DNA from: Mycolicibacterium pyrenivorans
Lineage (GTDB): Bacteria; Actinomycetota; Actinomycetes; Mycobacteriales; Mycobacteriaceae
Assembly (NCBI RefSeq): GCF_025821625.1
Contig: NZ_JACKSH010000287.1
Coordinates: 1 to 50,117 of the forward strand
DNA: 50,117 bases
Direction of reading: 5' to 3'
The notes under the pieces are model-generated. The model saw nothing but the letters and a program-made list of their open reading frames with translations, searched no databases and was not told the DNA's origin. Of this stretch, positions 34,119 to 42,899 are shown piece after piece (position 1 is the first letter of the stretch; each line of letters begins with the position of its first letter). Made by a program: the position numbers and the translations under genes.

Positions 34119-35042
34119 ATGGCTTTCGCATACAGCGACATGCTCGAGACAATCAAAAACAAGCAATGGGCTCTCGCCGATATCGATTGGGACGCCCCTG
34201 GCGCGGAACTGATCACCGATGAACAGCGTCCCAAACTCAAGCAATTCATGTCCGACGTGGTGTGGATTGAGCATGTTGGAGCACGTGCCTTCGCCGCGAT
34301 GGCTCCAAAGGCGCCATTCGAAGCGCTCGGAGACATTTACCGTTACTTTCACGCCGAGGAGCAGCGTCACGCCAATGCCGAACTTGCCCTGATGCGCCGC
34401 TGGGGCATGCTCGAGGAAGGCGAGAAACCGGTCCCGAATAAGAATATTCGTCTGGTGATCGAATGGCTGGACCGTTATGCCGAAGCCCTGCCCCTGACCG
34501 TCATCGGGGCTGCGATTCCGGCACTGGAGACTGCGCTCGATGGAGCGCTGCTGAGGTTTCTCCTCGATGAGGTTGACGACCCTGTGTGCGGGGAGGTGTT
34601 CAACAATGTCAACAGCGACGAATCAAGGCATCTCGCGGTTGGCTTCCAGGTCTTGAATGACCTGGGCGCCAGCCCGATGCGAATCCACGCCATTCAAACT
34701 GCGGGTGCTCTGGTCGACCCGCGCATTCTCACCGGCGCGTTGCTGTATATCCCGCTCCTGACACGCATGTTGATGAATCTCAACGCTATGGGTCTGTCCG
34801 AGGAGAAGTTATACAATGCAGTGACGCGGTATTCCAATGTCGGCGATCGCAGTGAACATACGCGTAGGGTGCCCGGCTATCACATCTTGAAGGCGCACAT
34901 GTCGTCTTCCATCAAGCGGTCCCAGCCTCTGCACTTCGTGTCTCAACGCCTTGGCAATGCGATCGATGTTTTCCCTGTTCAGATTTTCGGTCGGCCGCCA
35001 TCCTGGACGGACGAACTGACCTACGAACCGGTTGCCAAATGA
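34119..35042 (+). CDS. Ferritin-like diiron-type protein of unknown function
   Basis: A 307-aa helical protein. Likely metal-binding helices are VVWIEHVGARAF (about 47-58), HAEEQRHANAE (about 77-87, Glu-x-x-His), ALETALDGALL (about 137-147) and NSDESRHLAVGF (about 168-179, Glu-x-x-His). This is the E, ExxH, E, ExxH order of diiron oxidases. No assigned function is known to me. The ATG at 34119 follows GAGTAGGG and its end overlaps the monooxygenase start by four bases. It resembles in layout the PF10118-type protein at 31437, and may be an oxidase working alongside the BVMO. Confidence 0.7.
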   Translation: MAFAYSDMLETIKNKQWALADIDWDAPGAELITDEQRPKLKQFMSDVVWIEHVGARAFAAMAPKAPFEALGDIYRYFHAEEQRHANAELALMRRWGMLEEGEKPVPNKNIRLVIEWLDRYAEALPLTVIGAAIPALETALDGALLRFLLDEVDDPVCGEVFNNVNSDESRHLAVGFQVLNDLGASPMRIHAIQTAGALVDPRILTGALLYIPLLTRMLMNLNAMGLSEEKLYNAVTRYSNVGDRSEHTRRVPGYHILKAHMSSSIKRSQPLHFVSQRLGNAIDVFPVQIFGRPPSWTDELTYEPVAK

Positions 35043-36532
35043 CAGGCACCACGACGACGTTGATCGTCGGCGCCGGGTTCGCAGGTATCGGTGCGGCGAT
35101 CAGACTGCTTCAGGAGGGCACGGATGACTTCGTCATCCTGGAACGGTCAGATCGCGTCGGAGGCACCTGGCGAGATAATACTTATCCCGGTGCGGCCTGC
35201 GATATTCCCTCGCTTCTGTACTCCTACTCGTTCGAGCCGAATCCGGGCTGGACTCGTACCTACTCGGGGAGCGCTGAGATCCTCGGGTACATCGACGATA
35301 TGGTCGCCAAGTACGATCTTGCCCGGTTCATCCAGTTCGATACCGACGTGACTTGCTTGGAATTCGATGAGGGTGCCGGCATCTGGGTGGCCGACACGGC
35401 AGATGGAAAGCGGTATCAAGCCCGGTCAGTTGTAATGGCCAGTGGACCACTTGCCAACGCCAGCTTTCCCGATATTCGGGGTATCGACTCGTACGGTGGA
35501 AAGAAGATCCACAGCGCTCGATGGGACCATGGCTACGATCTCGGCGGTAAGAGGGTTGCAGTCATCGGGACAGGCGCGAGCGCGGTTCAGATCATTCCTG
35601 AGCTCGTGAAGTCGGCTGCGTCGGTCAAAGTCTTCCAGAGAACGCCCGGCTGGGTGTTGCCCAGGGTGAACTTCAAGCATCCGGCTTGGGCGCGTTCGAC
35701 CTTCAAACGACTGCCGATGAGCGAACAAGCGCTCCGCGACGCCTGGTTCTGGACCCACGAAGTGATGGCAGTGGGTATGGTCTGGAACACCGCCGCGACA
35801 TCGGCGATACAGCTGGCGGCGAAGGCTCATCTGCGTCGGCAGGTGAAAGACCCCTGGTTGAGACGTCAGTTGACTCCCCATTTCAGGCCCGGCTGCAAGC
35901 GTATGCTCATGACCAGTGATTATTACCCGGCGCTACAGGCGGATAACTGCAAACTGATCAGCTGGCCGATCGCCACGTTGTCACCGAACGGTATTCGGAC
36001 CGCTGACGGTGTGGAGCACGAGGTGGACTGTATCGTGTTTGCCACTGGCTTCGATGTGGCCAAACGTGGCACCCCGTTCCCGATCAGCGGCCTCGGTGGT
36101 CGGAAGCTCGGCGATGAATGGTCTCAGGGGAGATTCGCCTTCAAGAGCGTGAGCGTGGCCGGGTATCCGAATTTGTTCTTCACTTTCGGACCGAATTCCG
36201 GGCCAGGCCACAACTCGGCGCTCGTATATATGGAGGCCGCAATTGACTATATAGTCAAGGCGATCAAGCTCCTTCAGCAAGACGACATCGGTACTTTGGA
36301 TGTGAGGGAGGATCGCCAGGACCGCTATCACTCCGAAATTCAGCGCCGCCTTCAACGAACGACCTGGAATTCGGGGTGCAGCAGTTGGTATTTGACCGAG
36401 GACGGCTACAACGGCACGATGTACCCAGGTTTCGCGACCCAGTTTATGAGAGAACTATCCCACTTGGATCCTCATGATTACGTGATAACCCGGCGCGACG
36501 ATACACACCTCGAGCTGACGCAATCACTCTGA
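35039..36532 (+). CDS. Baeyer-Villiger-type flavin monooxygenase 1
   Basis: A 497-aa class B flavoprotein monooxygenase. The FAD Rossmann motif GAGFAGIG is near residues 11-18, GGTWRDNTYPGAACD follows, the BVMO-like fingerprint is YGGKKIHSARWD (Phe replaced by Tyr) near 151-162, and the NADPH Rossmann motif is GTGASAVQ. Type I BVMOs insert oxygen next to a ketone to form an ester or lactone. The ATG overlaps the diiron gene stop. It is one of three paralogues in this operon. The substrate is unknown; mycobacterial relatives include EthA and MymA. Confidence 0.88.
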   Translation: MTGTTTTLIVGAGFAGIGAAIRLLQEGTDDFVILERSDRVGGTWRDNTYPGAACDIPSLLYSYSFEPNPGWTRTYSGSAEILGYIDDMVAKYDLARFIQFDTDVTCLEFDEGAGIWVADTADGKRYQARSVVMASGPLANASFPDIRGIDSYGGKKIHSARWDHGYDLGGKRVAVIGTGASAVQIIPELVKSAASVKVFQRTPGWVLPRVNFKHPAWARSTFKRLPMSEQALRDAWFWTHEVMAVGMVWNTAATSAIQLAAKAHLRRQVKDPWLRRQLTPHFRPGCKRMLMTSDYYPALQADNCKLISWPIATLSPNGIRTADGVEHEVDCIVFATGFDVAKRGTPFPISGLGGRKLGDEWSQGRFAFKSVSVAGYPNLFFTFGPNSGPGHNSALVYMEAAIDYIVKAIKLLQQDDIGTLDVREDRQDRYHSEIQRRLQRTTWNSGCSSWYLTEDGYNGTMYPGFATQFMRELSHLDPHDYVITRRDDTHLELTQSL

Positions 36533-36576
36533 ATACAAATTTGCAAGGCTGACCGTCAGAACGGTGAAATACAGCA

Positions 36577-38094
36577 ATGGATCGCAAGTCCGACCGTAAT
36601 TACGAGATAATCATCATAGGAGCTGGATTTTCCGGCATCGGGTCTGGTATAAGCTTGATGAAGGCGGGATTTACCGACTTCTTGATGGTTGATGACGCCG
36701 ATGGCGTAGGTGGTACGTGGCACTGGAACACCTACCCGGGTATCGCTGTCGATATACCGTCGTACAGTTATCAATTCTCATACGAAATGCGGCCCTCTTG
36801 GTCGCGCACGTACGCCCACGGCAATGAGCTCAAAGCCTATGCCGAGCGATGTGTTGAAAAGTATGGGCTCCGGGACCATATCCGTTTCGACACAACCATT
36901 ACCGAGGCTTGTTTCGACGAGAACGCAACACGGTGGCGTTTGACCAGCGCCAATGGTGAGGAGTTCACGGCACGCTTCGTGATAAATTGCTCCGGCGTTC
37001 TCAGTCGGCCAAAGTGGCCTGAAATCAAGGGGGTGCGAGATTTCGCCGGCGTTACGCTCCACACGGCTAGATGGGACGATACCAAAGGTCTCAGCGGGAA
37101 GAGGGTCGCAGTAATCGGTACGGGTGCATCGGCGGTGCAACTGATACCCGAAGTCGCAAAGAAAGCGGAGAGTCTGACGGTATTTCAGCGAACTCCAATT
37201 TATTGTCTGCCGAAGCCAGACTTCCCCATACCTACGTGGGGTGGAAGGCTTCTACGTTTCCTGCCGGGGGCACAATTGGCGACCCGGACCGCGAGCCAGG
37301 CGTTCGTGGAAATTACTTTCCCAATCGCCGCTCACTTTCATACGGTGATACCGTTCGCCGATGTCATGGAGAGCGCCGCAAAGCGGTACATGCGGCGCGA
37401 GGTCCATGACCCGACGACGAGAGAACAACTTATTCCGCGCTACTCGTTGGGCTGTAAACGACCCAGCTTCCACAATTCCTATCTCGCAACGTACAACCGG
37501 TCCAACGTTTCGCTCGAGACGAGCGGCATAACCCATATCGACCATGCATCCGTCCATACTCGAGACGGCAAAGCTCATCCCATTGACGTCTTGATCCTGG
37601 CCACCGGCTTCAAAGTGATGGAGTCGGGCAACATGCCAACGTACGTGTTGAAGGGACGCGGCGGGCTGGAGCAGGCTACATGGTGGGACGAGCATCGACT
37701 GCAGGCCTTCGAAGGGGTGAGCGTCCCGGGATTTCCGAATCATTTCAACATCTTCGGCCCGTACGGCTACAACGGCTCCTCGTACTTCACGCTCATCGAG
37801 GCGCAGAGTCGGCACATCGTCCGGTGTCTTCGTCGCGCGCGGGCGTTGGGTGCTAACTGCGTGGAGGTCAAGAAGGAGGCGAACGACCGTTATTTCGCCG
37901 AAGTGCTAGGGCGGCGTCACAGACAGGTTTTCTGGCAGCCGAGCTGTTCCAATGCCAACAGCTACTACTTCGACAGGCACGGTGACGTTCCACTCCGTCC
38001 ATCAACGACTCTGGAGACCTATTGGCGGAGCCGCACCTTTCGCCTCTCGGACTACCGATTCGAGAATCGGCCCGAGGAGGTGTGTCCCCGGTGA
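36577..38094 (+). CDS. Baeyer-Villiger-type flavin monooxygenase 2
   Basis: A 505-aa class B monooxygenase. It has GAGFSGIGSG, GGTWHWNTYPGIAVD, the complete fingerprint FAGVTLHTARWD near residues 152-163, and GTGASAVQLIPE. The coding sequence starts with unusually AT-rich codons: the line 36601-36660 is 45% GC by hand count, against about 73% for a sample line in region B. It may therefore have arrived separately. It ends with a 4-bp GTGA overlap onto the esterase, suggesting that this BVMO and the esterase act on the same ketone-derived ester. Confidence 0.87.
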   Translation: MDRKSDRNYEIIIIGAGFSGIGSGISLMKAGFTDFLMVDDADGVGGTWHWNTYPGIAVDIPSYSYQFSYEMRPSWSRTYAHGNELKAYAERCVEKYGLRDHIRFDTTITEACFDENATRWRLTSANGEEFTARFVINCSGVLSRPKWPEIKGVRDFAGVTLHTARWDDTKGLSGKRVAVIGTGASAVQLIPEVAKKAESLTVFQRTPIYCLPKPDFPIPTWGGRLLRFLPGAQLATRTASQAFVEITFPIAAHFHTVIPFADVMESAAKRYMRREVHDPTTREQLIPRYSLGCKRPSFHNSYLATYNRSNVSLETSGITHIDHASVHTRDGKAHPIDVLILATGFKVMESGNMPTYVLKGRGGLEQATWWDEHRLQAFEGVSVPGFPNHFNIFGPYGYNGSSYFTLIEAQSRHIVRCLRRARALGANCVEVKKEANDRYFAEVLGRRHRQVFWQPSCSNANSYYFDRHGDVPLRPSTTLETYWRSRTFRLSDYRFENRPEEVCPR

Positions 38095-39056
38095 CCAGAA
38101 TGGATGCCCCCGACTGGCAGCCCAGTCTTGCCAGTCATCTCGTCGCGATGTCCTCGCGAACCACGCTGCGCCCACTGGCGCAGCTGATGCCATCAAACGC
38201 CTACGGACTTGCGGTGATGGATCGCGTGCTTCGAACAGCGCTCGTAGCCTCACGGCCTCGGCGCGGCGTCGCAGTGCGCAAGGTTGACACTGTATTCGCC
38301 GGAGGCCCGGTTCGTGGGGACTGGATCACCACACCTGTGATTCATCCGCATGCGAACCCATTGCTGTACATACACGGCGGTGCATACTCTATGTGTTCGC
38401 CGGATACGCACCGCGGTCTTCTCGGCGAACTCGCCTCTGCAAGCGGACGCCCCATCTTCGCAGTGAAGTATCGTCTTGCCCCGCGGTATCCATATCCCGC
38501 AGCCGCGGACGATGCGCTGAATGCGTATCGCTGGCTTACCAGCGGAGGGTCCTCGGGTTCTTGTCAGCGCACCGTCGCGGTTGCCGGAGATTCAGCGGGC
38601 GGTCAGCTCACGATGGCCACGGCCTTGGGCGCACGTGCAGTTGGATTGCCGCTCCCTGATGCGATGCTGCTGATGTCTCCCGTCCTGGATCTCAGGTGCG
38701 AACTTGCCAGAGCGCGTGAACTTCGCCGCCGGGATCCTTTTGCCTCCGCTCAATCAGCGGCGCGCGCTCTTGACCTCTACGTAGGTGGCGCAGATCGCGG
38801 AGATCCGCGCCTCAGCGTGCTTGACGCGGACCTCACCTCGATGCCGCCGATCCTCATTCAGGTGGGCGGGAGAGAAATGTTGATCGATGACTCGCGCCGT
38901 CTCGCCGAGCGACTTCAATCAGCTGGATCCCACGTCGAGATCCAAGTATACCGGGGACAGATCCATGTATTCCAGGCTATGTTCCGGATTCTTCCCGAAG
39001 CCCGAGACGCGATTCATCGAGCGGGACGCTTCCTTGAAGCCTCGGAAGTCAGGTGA
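38091..39056 (+). CDS. HSL-type alpha/beta esterase (LipR-like)
   Basis: A 321-aa hormone-sensitive-lipase family esterase. The oxyanion motif is HGGAYS (residues 95-100), the nucleophile S168 is in GDSAGGQ, and the acid and His are likely in GREMLIDDS and YRGQIHVFQ. Such enzymes hydrolyse medium-chain esters or lactones. It begins at GTG 38091, overlapping the BVMO 2 stop, and is followed by a third BVMO. Its place between two BVMOs fits hydrolysis of their ester products, like LipR beside MymA. Confidence 0.87.
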   Translation: MTRMDAPDWQPSLASHLVAMSSRTTLRPLAQLMPSNAYGLAVMDRVLRTALVASRPRRGVAVRKVDTVFAGGPVRGDWITTPVIHPHANPLLYIHGGAYSMCSPDTHRGLLGELASASGRPIFAVKYRLAPRYPYPAAADDALNAYRWLTSGGSSGSCQRTVAVAGDSAGGQLTMATALGARAVGLPLPDAMLLMSPVLDLRCELARARELRRRDPFASAQSAARALDLYVGGADRGDPRLSVLDADLTSMPPILIQVGGREMLIDDSRRLAERLQSAGSHVEIQVYRGQIHVFQAMFRILPEARDAIHRAGRFLEASEVR

Positions 39057-39132
39057 AAGTGTCCGAACAGGCAATGCTCCTACACCTACACCACCTCCAC
39101 CGCCGCAGCGTGAAGTCAGTCGTCTCTGCCTC

Positions 39133-40662
39133 ATGAGCAGCAACTTCGCGACGGCCTGTCGCGCATACGATCCGTCGATCGTGATCATCGGGGCCGGCTT
39201 CGCCGGGGTTGCGATGGCCCACCGGCTGAAGAAGGACGGGTTCACGAACTTCACGATCCTGGAAAAGGCTGCAGACATCGGGGGTGTTTGGCGTGACAAC
39301 ACCTATCCGGGAGCGGCCTGCGACGTGCCGTCAGCGTTGTACTCACTCTCGTACAAGCCCAATCCTCGTTGGTCACGGCGATATGCCGAGCAACCCGAGA
39401 TACTCAAGTACCTCCAACAACTCGTGGAGAGTGGCGGACTGGCCGCGCATCTGCGTACCCAGACCGAAGTTGTCGCAATGACCTTCGATGACCAGCTAGG
39501 GCGTTGGACCCTGGTTACGAACTCGAACGAGACAATAACGTGCGATGTCGTCGTCTCGGCCGTGGGTCAGCTCTCCTTGCCCCACGTACCCGTTATTGCC
39601 GACGCAGACACCTTCCAGGGGCCGCGCTTTCATTCGGCGCGTTGGGACCGATCGGTTTCGCTTCGCGGCAAGCAAGTAGCCGTCATCGGCACAGGAGCTA
39701 GTGCCATCCAATTCGTGCCACACATCGCCCAGGAGGCGGAGCATGTCACGCTATATCAGCGCACGGCTCCGTGGATCTTGCCGAAGTGGGACAGCAGGTA
39801 TGGAGTCCTTCACGACAGGGTGAGCGAGTTATTGCCGATGGCGCTGCGACTCGAGCGTTTCGCGGTATGGCTAATTTTCGAGTTGCTCGCTGTGACGCTA
39901 GTCGACGCGAAGCCCCTCTCACGCGTCCTCGGTGCGATCGCGCGCCGCCACCTACATCGGCAGGTTGCTAGCCCATCTTTGCGCGAGCAATTGATGCCTT
40001 CGGACGCGCCAGGGTGCAAGCGGGTGCTGTTCTCGAATGATTACTATCCAGCAATCGCGAGTGATCGCGTGTCGTTGGTGCCGAAGGCTATCGCAGAGCT
40101 CTGCGACAACGGTGTCAAGACCGTGGATGGAGAGTTTCGTCCTGCAGATGTCGTGATCTACGGAACCGGGTTTCGCGCCACCGATTTTCTCGCCCCGATG
40201 TCCGTGCGCGGCTCTCGCGGAGTCTCCTTGGCCGAGGTGTGGAAGACCCAGGCGTACGCATATCTGGGCATCACTGTCCCCATGTTCCCGAACCTGTTCC
40301 TGCTTTATGGTCCCAACACGAATGTGGGCTCGGGGTCGATCCTTTACATGATCGAGTCACAAGTCCGTCACATCGCAACGCTCATCAAAGCCGTGGCTGC
40401 TCATCCGGGTCATGCGATCGATGTCAGGACGGAGAGCGCGCAACGCTACAACACGCGCTTGAGAAGGCGACTACGGAGGTCGGTGTGGGCGCTGTGTGCG
40501 AGCTGGTATCGAACCTCGAGCGGGGAAATCCCGACGAACTGGCCGGGGCCTACCTTGGTTTATCGACTCCTTACCCGGAAGCCGCACAGCGGCGATTACG
40601 TCTTGAGAAACGTCGGGCGTCTAAAGGTCGGAGACCCTGCAGAACCGAGCCTGGCCGACTAA
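39133..40662 (+). CDS. Baeyer-Villiger-type flavin monooxygenase 3
   Basis: A 509-aa class B monooxygenase, counted from ATG 39133. It has GAGFAGVAMA, GGVWRDNTYPGAACD, the complete fingerprint FQGPRFHSARWD near residues 158-169 and GTGASAIQFVP. A ribosome-binding site is not obvious; the upstream in-frame sequence is a proline-rich stretch that looks non-coding, so the start is uncertain by a few codons. It is last of the three paralogues and sits 76 bp after the esterase. Confidence 0.85.
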   Translation: MSSNFATACRAYDPSIVIIGAGFAGVAMAHRLKKDGFTNFTILEKAADIGGVWRDNTYPGAACDVPSALYSLSYKPNPRWSRRYAEQPEILKYLQQLVESGGLAAHLRTQTEVVAMTFDDQLGRWTLVTNSNETITCDVVVSAVGQLSLPHVPVIADADTFQGPRFHSARWDRSVSLRGKQVAVIGTGASAIQFVPHIAQEAEHVTLYQRTAPWILPKWDSRYGVLHDRVSELLPMALRLERFAVWLIFELLAVTLVDAKPLSRVLGAIARRHLHRQVASPSLREQLMPSDAPGCKRVLFSNDYYPAIASDRVSLVPKAIAELCDNGVKTVDGEFRPADVVIYGTGFRATDFLAPMSVRGSRGVSLAEVWKTQAYAYLGITVPMFPNLFLLYGPNTNVGSGSILYMIESQVRHIATLIKAVAAHPGHAIDVRTESAQRYNTRLRRRLRRSVWALCASWYRTSSGEIPTNWPGPTLVYRLLTRKPHSGDYVLRNVGRLKVGDPAEPSLAD

Positions 40663-40697
40663 GGGCACGAGACGCGCACTTAACCGCTAGGCCAATA

Positions 40698-40723
40698 ATG
40701 TCTAGATATTGACATCAATGTCA
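40698..40723. promoter_or_regulatory. Cluster of ATGTC/GACAT half-sites upstream of the P450
   Basis: ATGTC (40698-40702), then GACAT (40711-40715), then ATGTCA (40718-40723) are three alternating half-sites. TGACAT-CA-ATGTCA at 40710-40723 is a perfect 6-bp inverted repeat. They lie 55-80 bp before the P450 start. The arrangement resembles a regulator binding site, and suggests a second transcription start inside region C. Confidence 0.45.
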
Positions 40724-40777
40724 TCTTTGTAAAGACTGGTGGACGCCGTCAAAGCGGCCCAGCGTCCAGGAGGAACC

Positions 40778-42235
40778 ATGACGAATCACCTTCTCGCACC
40801 TGCGCACCACGTGAAGCAGCGGTTGTCCTCTGTGATCATGGTCCCCGCGCCTCGCGCCGTCGACGACAGATGGCGTCGATGGAGCCGGGACTGGCCGGTT
40901 CGTGAACTGGCACCGGCACCCGCGGGCAGTGGATTGAAAGCCGTGCGCGGGGATGCCGGACTTCCCGTGGTGGGTCACACGCTCGACTACATACGATTCG
41001 GCTCGGATTTCAGTCGAGAGCGTTACGAGCGTCTGGGTTCGGTGTCGTGGATGGGCGCGTTCGGCACCAAGATGGTGGTCATCGCCGGCCCGGACGCCAC
41101 TCGAGAGGCGTTCACGAGCGAAGCGAAGGCATTCTCTCAGGATGGCTGGTCCTTCCTGATCGACGCCTTCTTCCATCGCGGTTTGATGCTCATGAGCTTC
41201 GACGAGCACTTGATGCACCGGCGCATCATGCAGGAGGCGTTTACGCGTCCGCGCCTGACCGGATACGTCGAACAGGTGACCCCATGCGTTCGCTCGGCAG
41301 TGCCTGCGTGGCCGGTGGGCCCGTCGGTTCGAATCTACCCACTGTTGAAGGAACTCACCCTCGACATCGCTACCGACGTCTTTATGGGCGGCCGCGGCAA
41401 GGACGAGAGCGATGCTGTCAACAAGGCGTTCGTCGCTACGGTCCGGGCGGCGAGTTCCCTTGTGCGTGCTCCGCTTCCGGGAACCAGATTCCGCGCTGGT
41501 GTGCAAGGGCGGCGCGTCTTGGAGGACTACTTCTTCCGGCATCTGCCGGCCGCGCGAGCCGGTGAAACGGAGGATCTGTTCGCTGCTCTCTGTCAAGCCA
41601 CGACCGAAGATGGGGAGCGGTTTTCCGACGAGGATGTGGTGAATCACATGATCTTCTTGATGATGGCGGCCCACGACACATCGACGATCACCACCGCAGC
41701 GGTCACCTATTTCCTTGCCAAGTATCCGCAGTGGCAGGAGGCTGCGGCTGCGGAAGCCGCGGCCATCGGTGACGGGTTGCCGGACATCGAGGCCCTGGAG
41801 AAGATGACGGTCATCGACCGCGTGATCAAGGAAGCGCTCAGACTGCTTGCACCTGTTCCGCTGGTGATGCGTAAGACGGTTCGAGATGTCGCCATCGATG
41901 GATATCACATCCCCTCGAACACGTTGTGCGCCATAACGCCTGCCGTGAATCACTTCGATCGAACGATCTGGAGTGATCCGGAGCGGTTCGATCCCTCACG
42001 TTTCGACGAGCCTCGGCGCGAAGACCAACACCACCGATTCGCCTGGGTTCCGTTCGGAGGTGGAGCGCACAAGTGCATCGGCATGCAATTCGGGACGCTC
42101 GAGGTCAAAGCAATCCTGCACAGGATGCTGCGTTCGTTCACTTGGACGGTTCCGGAGAACTATCACGTCCGATGGGACAACACCTCGCTGCCCATTCCGG
42201 TGGACGGACTTCCGTTGGAGATGAAGCGCCGATGA
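40778..42235 (+). CDS. Cytochrome P450, without adjacent redox partners
   Basis: A 485-aa P450, counted from ATG 40778, which follows a strong AGGAGGA. The I-helix motif is MMAAHDTST, the ExxR is EALR, and the heme loop is FGGGAHKCIG with Cys433. The family is unclear; the C-terminal half resembles mycobacterial CYP136 or CYP51-like proteins, at low confidence. It has no ferredoxin or reductase gene nearby, so it must borrow partners, for example those at 10838-13771. Its stop overlaps the transglutaminase-fold start. Confidence 0.9.
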   Translation: MTNHLLAPAHHVKQRLSSVIMVPAPRAVDDRWRRWSRDWPVRELAPAPAGSGLKAVRGDAGLPVVGHTLDYIRFGSDFSRERYERLGSVSWMGAFGTKMVVIAGPDATREAFTSEAKAFSQDGWSFLIDAFFHRGLMLMSFDEHLMHRRIMQEAFTRPRLTGYVEQVTPCVRSAVPAWPVGPSVRIYPLLKELTLDIATDVFMGGRGKDESDAVNKAFVATVRAASSLVRAPLPGTRFRAGVQGRRVLEDYFFRHLPAARAGETEDLFAALCQATTEDGERFSDEDVVNHMIFLMMAAHDTSTITTAAVTYFLAKYPQWQEAAAAEAAAIGDGLPDIEALEKMTVIDRVIKEALRLLAPVPLVMRKTVRDVAIDGYHIPSNTLCAITPAVNHFDRTIWSDPERFDPSRFDEPRREDQHHRFAWVPFGGGAHKCIGMQFGTLEVKAILHRMLRSFTWTVPENYHVRWDNTSLPIPVDGLPLEMKRR

Positions 42236-42885
42236 CCGTCGACCACAGGCCCTACCTCGAACCCACGGAGTTTCTTGACTGGCAACAAGATTCGGTACGT
42301 GACTTCGTATCATCGGCGATCCGTGGTGCCCGCGGCGACACCGAGAAGGCCATCGCCATCTTCACCGCGGTCCGTGACTCCATTTGGTACGACCCCTACA
42401 CGGTGACCGACAACCCACACGCGTATCGCGCCAGCACCGTCGCGACCTCAGAACGGGCCTACTGTGTCCCTAAGGCCGTGCTCTTGACTGCAGCGTGCCG
42501 AGCGGCGGGAATCCCGGCGCGGCTGGGGTTCGCCGACGTCCGAAACCACCTCCAGACCAAGACATTGCGCGAGCGGATGGGTGGTACCGACGTTTTCGTC
42601 TACCACGGCTACAGTCTCATGTTCCTCAACGGTGCGTGGGTCAAGGCCACCCCGGCGTTCAATCGCGAGCTGTGCGCACGTTTCGGTGTCTCGCCGATCG
42701 AATTCGACGGCCGTAGTGACGCGCTACTCCATGGTTTCACCGCTGACCGCACCCAGCACATGGAGTATCTGCGCGACCGGGGAGCCTACGACGATCTACC
42801 CCTAGCAGAAATCCTGCAAGCACTGAGCACGCATTACGGTTCATTCATCGACCAGCCGAACAGCCGTCCCGACCTCTTCGCCTGA
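42232..42885 (+). CDS. Transglutaminase-fold (Cys-His) protein
   Basis: A 217-aa protein with a transglutaminase-like core. C78 (AYCVPKAVLLTAACRAAGIPA) and H125 (FVYHGYSLM) occupy the catalytic Cys and His positions. The third residue, usually Asp in an xDP motif, appears to be Thr140 (VKATPAF). It could be a cysteine hydrolase or acyl-transfer enzyme, or a catalytically altered relative. The ATG overlaps the P450 stop (42232-42235), so the two are coupled. Its function in this operon is unknown. Confidence 0.75.
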   Translation: MTVDHRPYLEPTEFLDWQQDSVRDFVSSAIRGARGDTEKAIAIFTAVRDSIWYDPYTVTDNPHAYRASTVATSERAYCVPKAVLLTAACRAAGIPARLGFADVRNHLQTKTLRERMGGTDVFVYHGYSLMFLNGAWVKATPAFNRELCARFGVSPIEFDGRSDALLHGFTADRTQHMEYLRDRGAYDDLPLAEILQALSTHYGSFIDQPNSRPDLFA

Positions 42886-42899
42886 AAGGGCACTACACG

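Noticed and set aside
40663..40697. Reverse-strand sequence resembling a tRNA D-arm (TGGCCTAGCGGTTAAGTGC)
   Set aside because: No anticodon arm, T-arm or acceptor pairing can be found around it, so a tRNA gene or fragment is not supported.
40721..41953. 410-aa minus-strand frame opposite the second P450
   Set aside because: It has no domain signature and lies entirely against an intact P450 with all its motifs.
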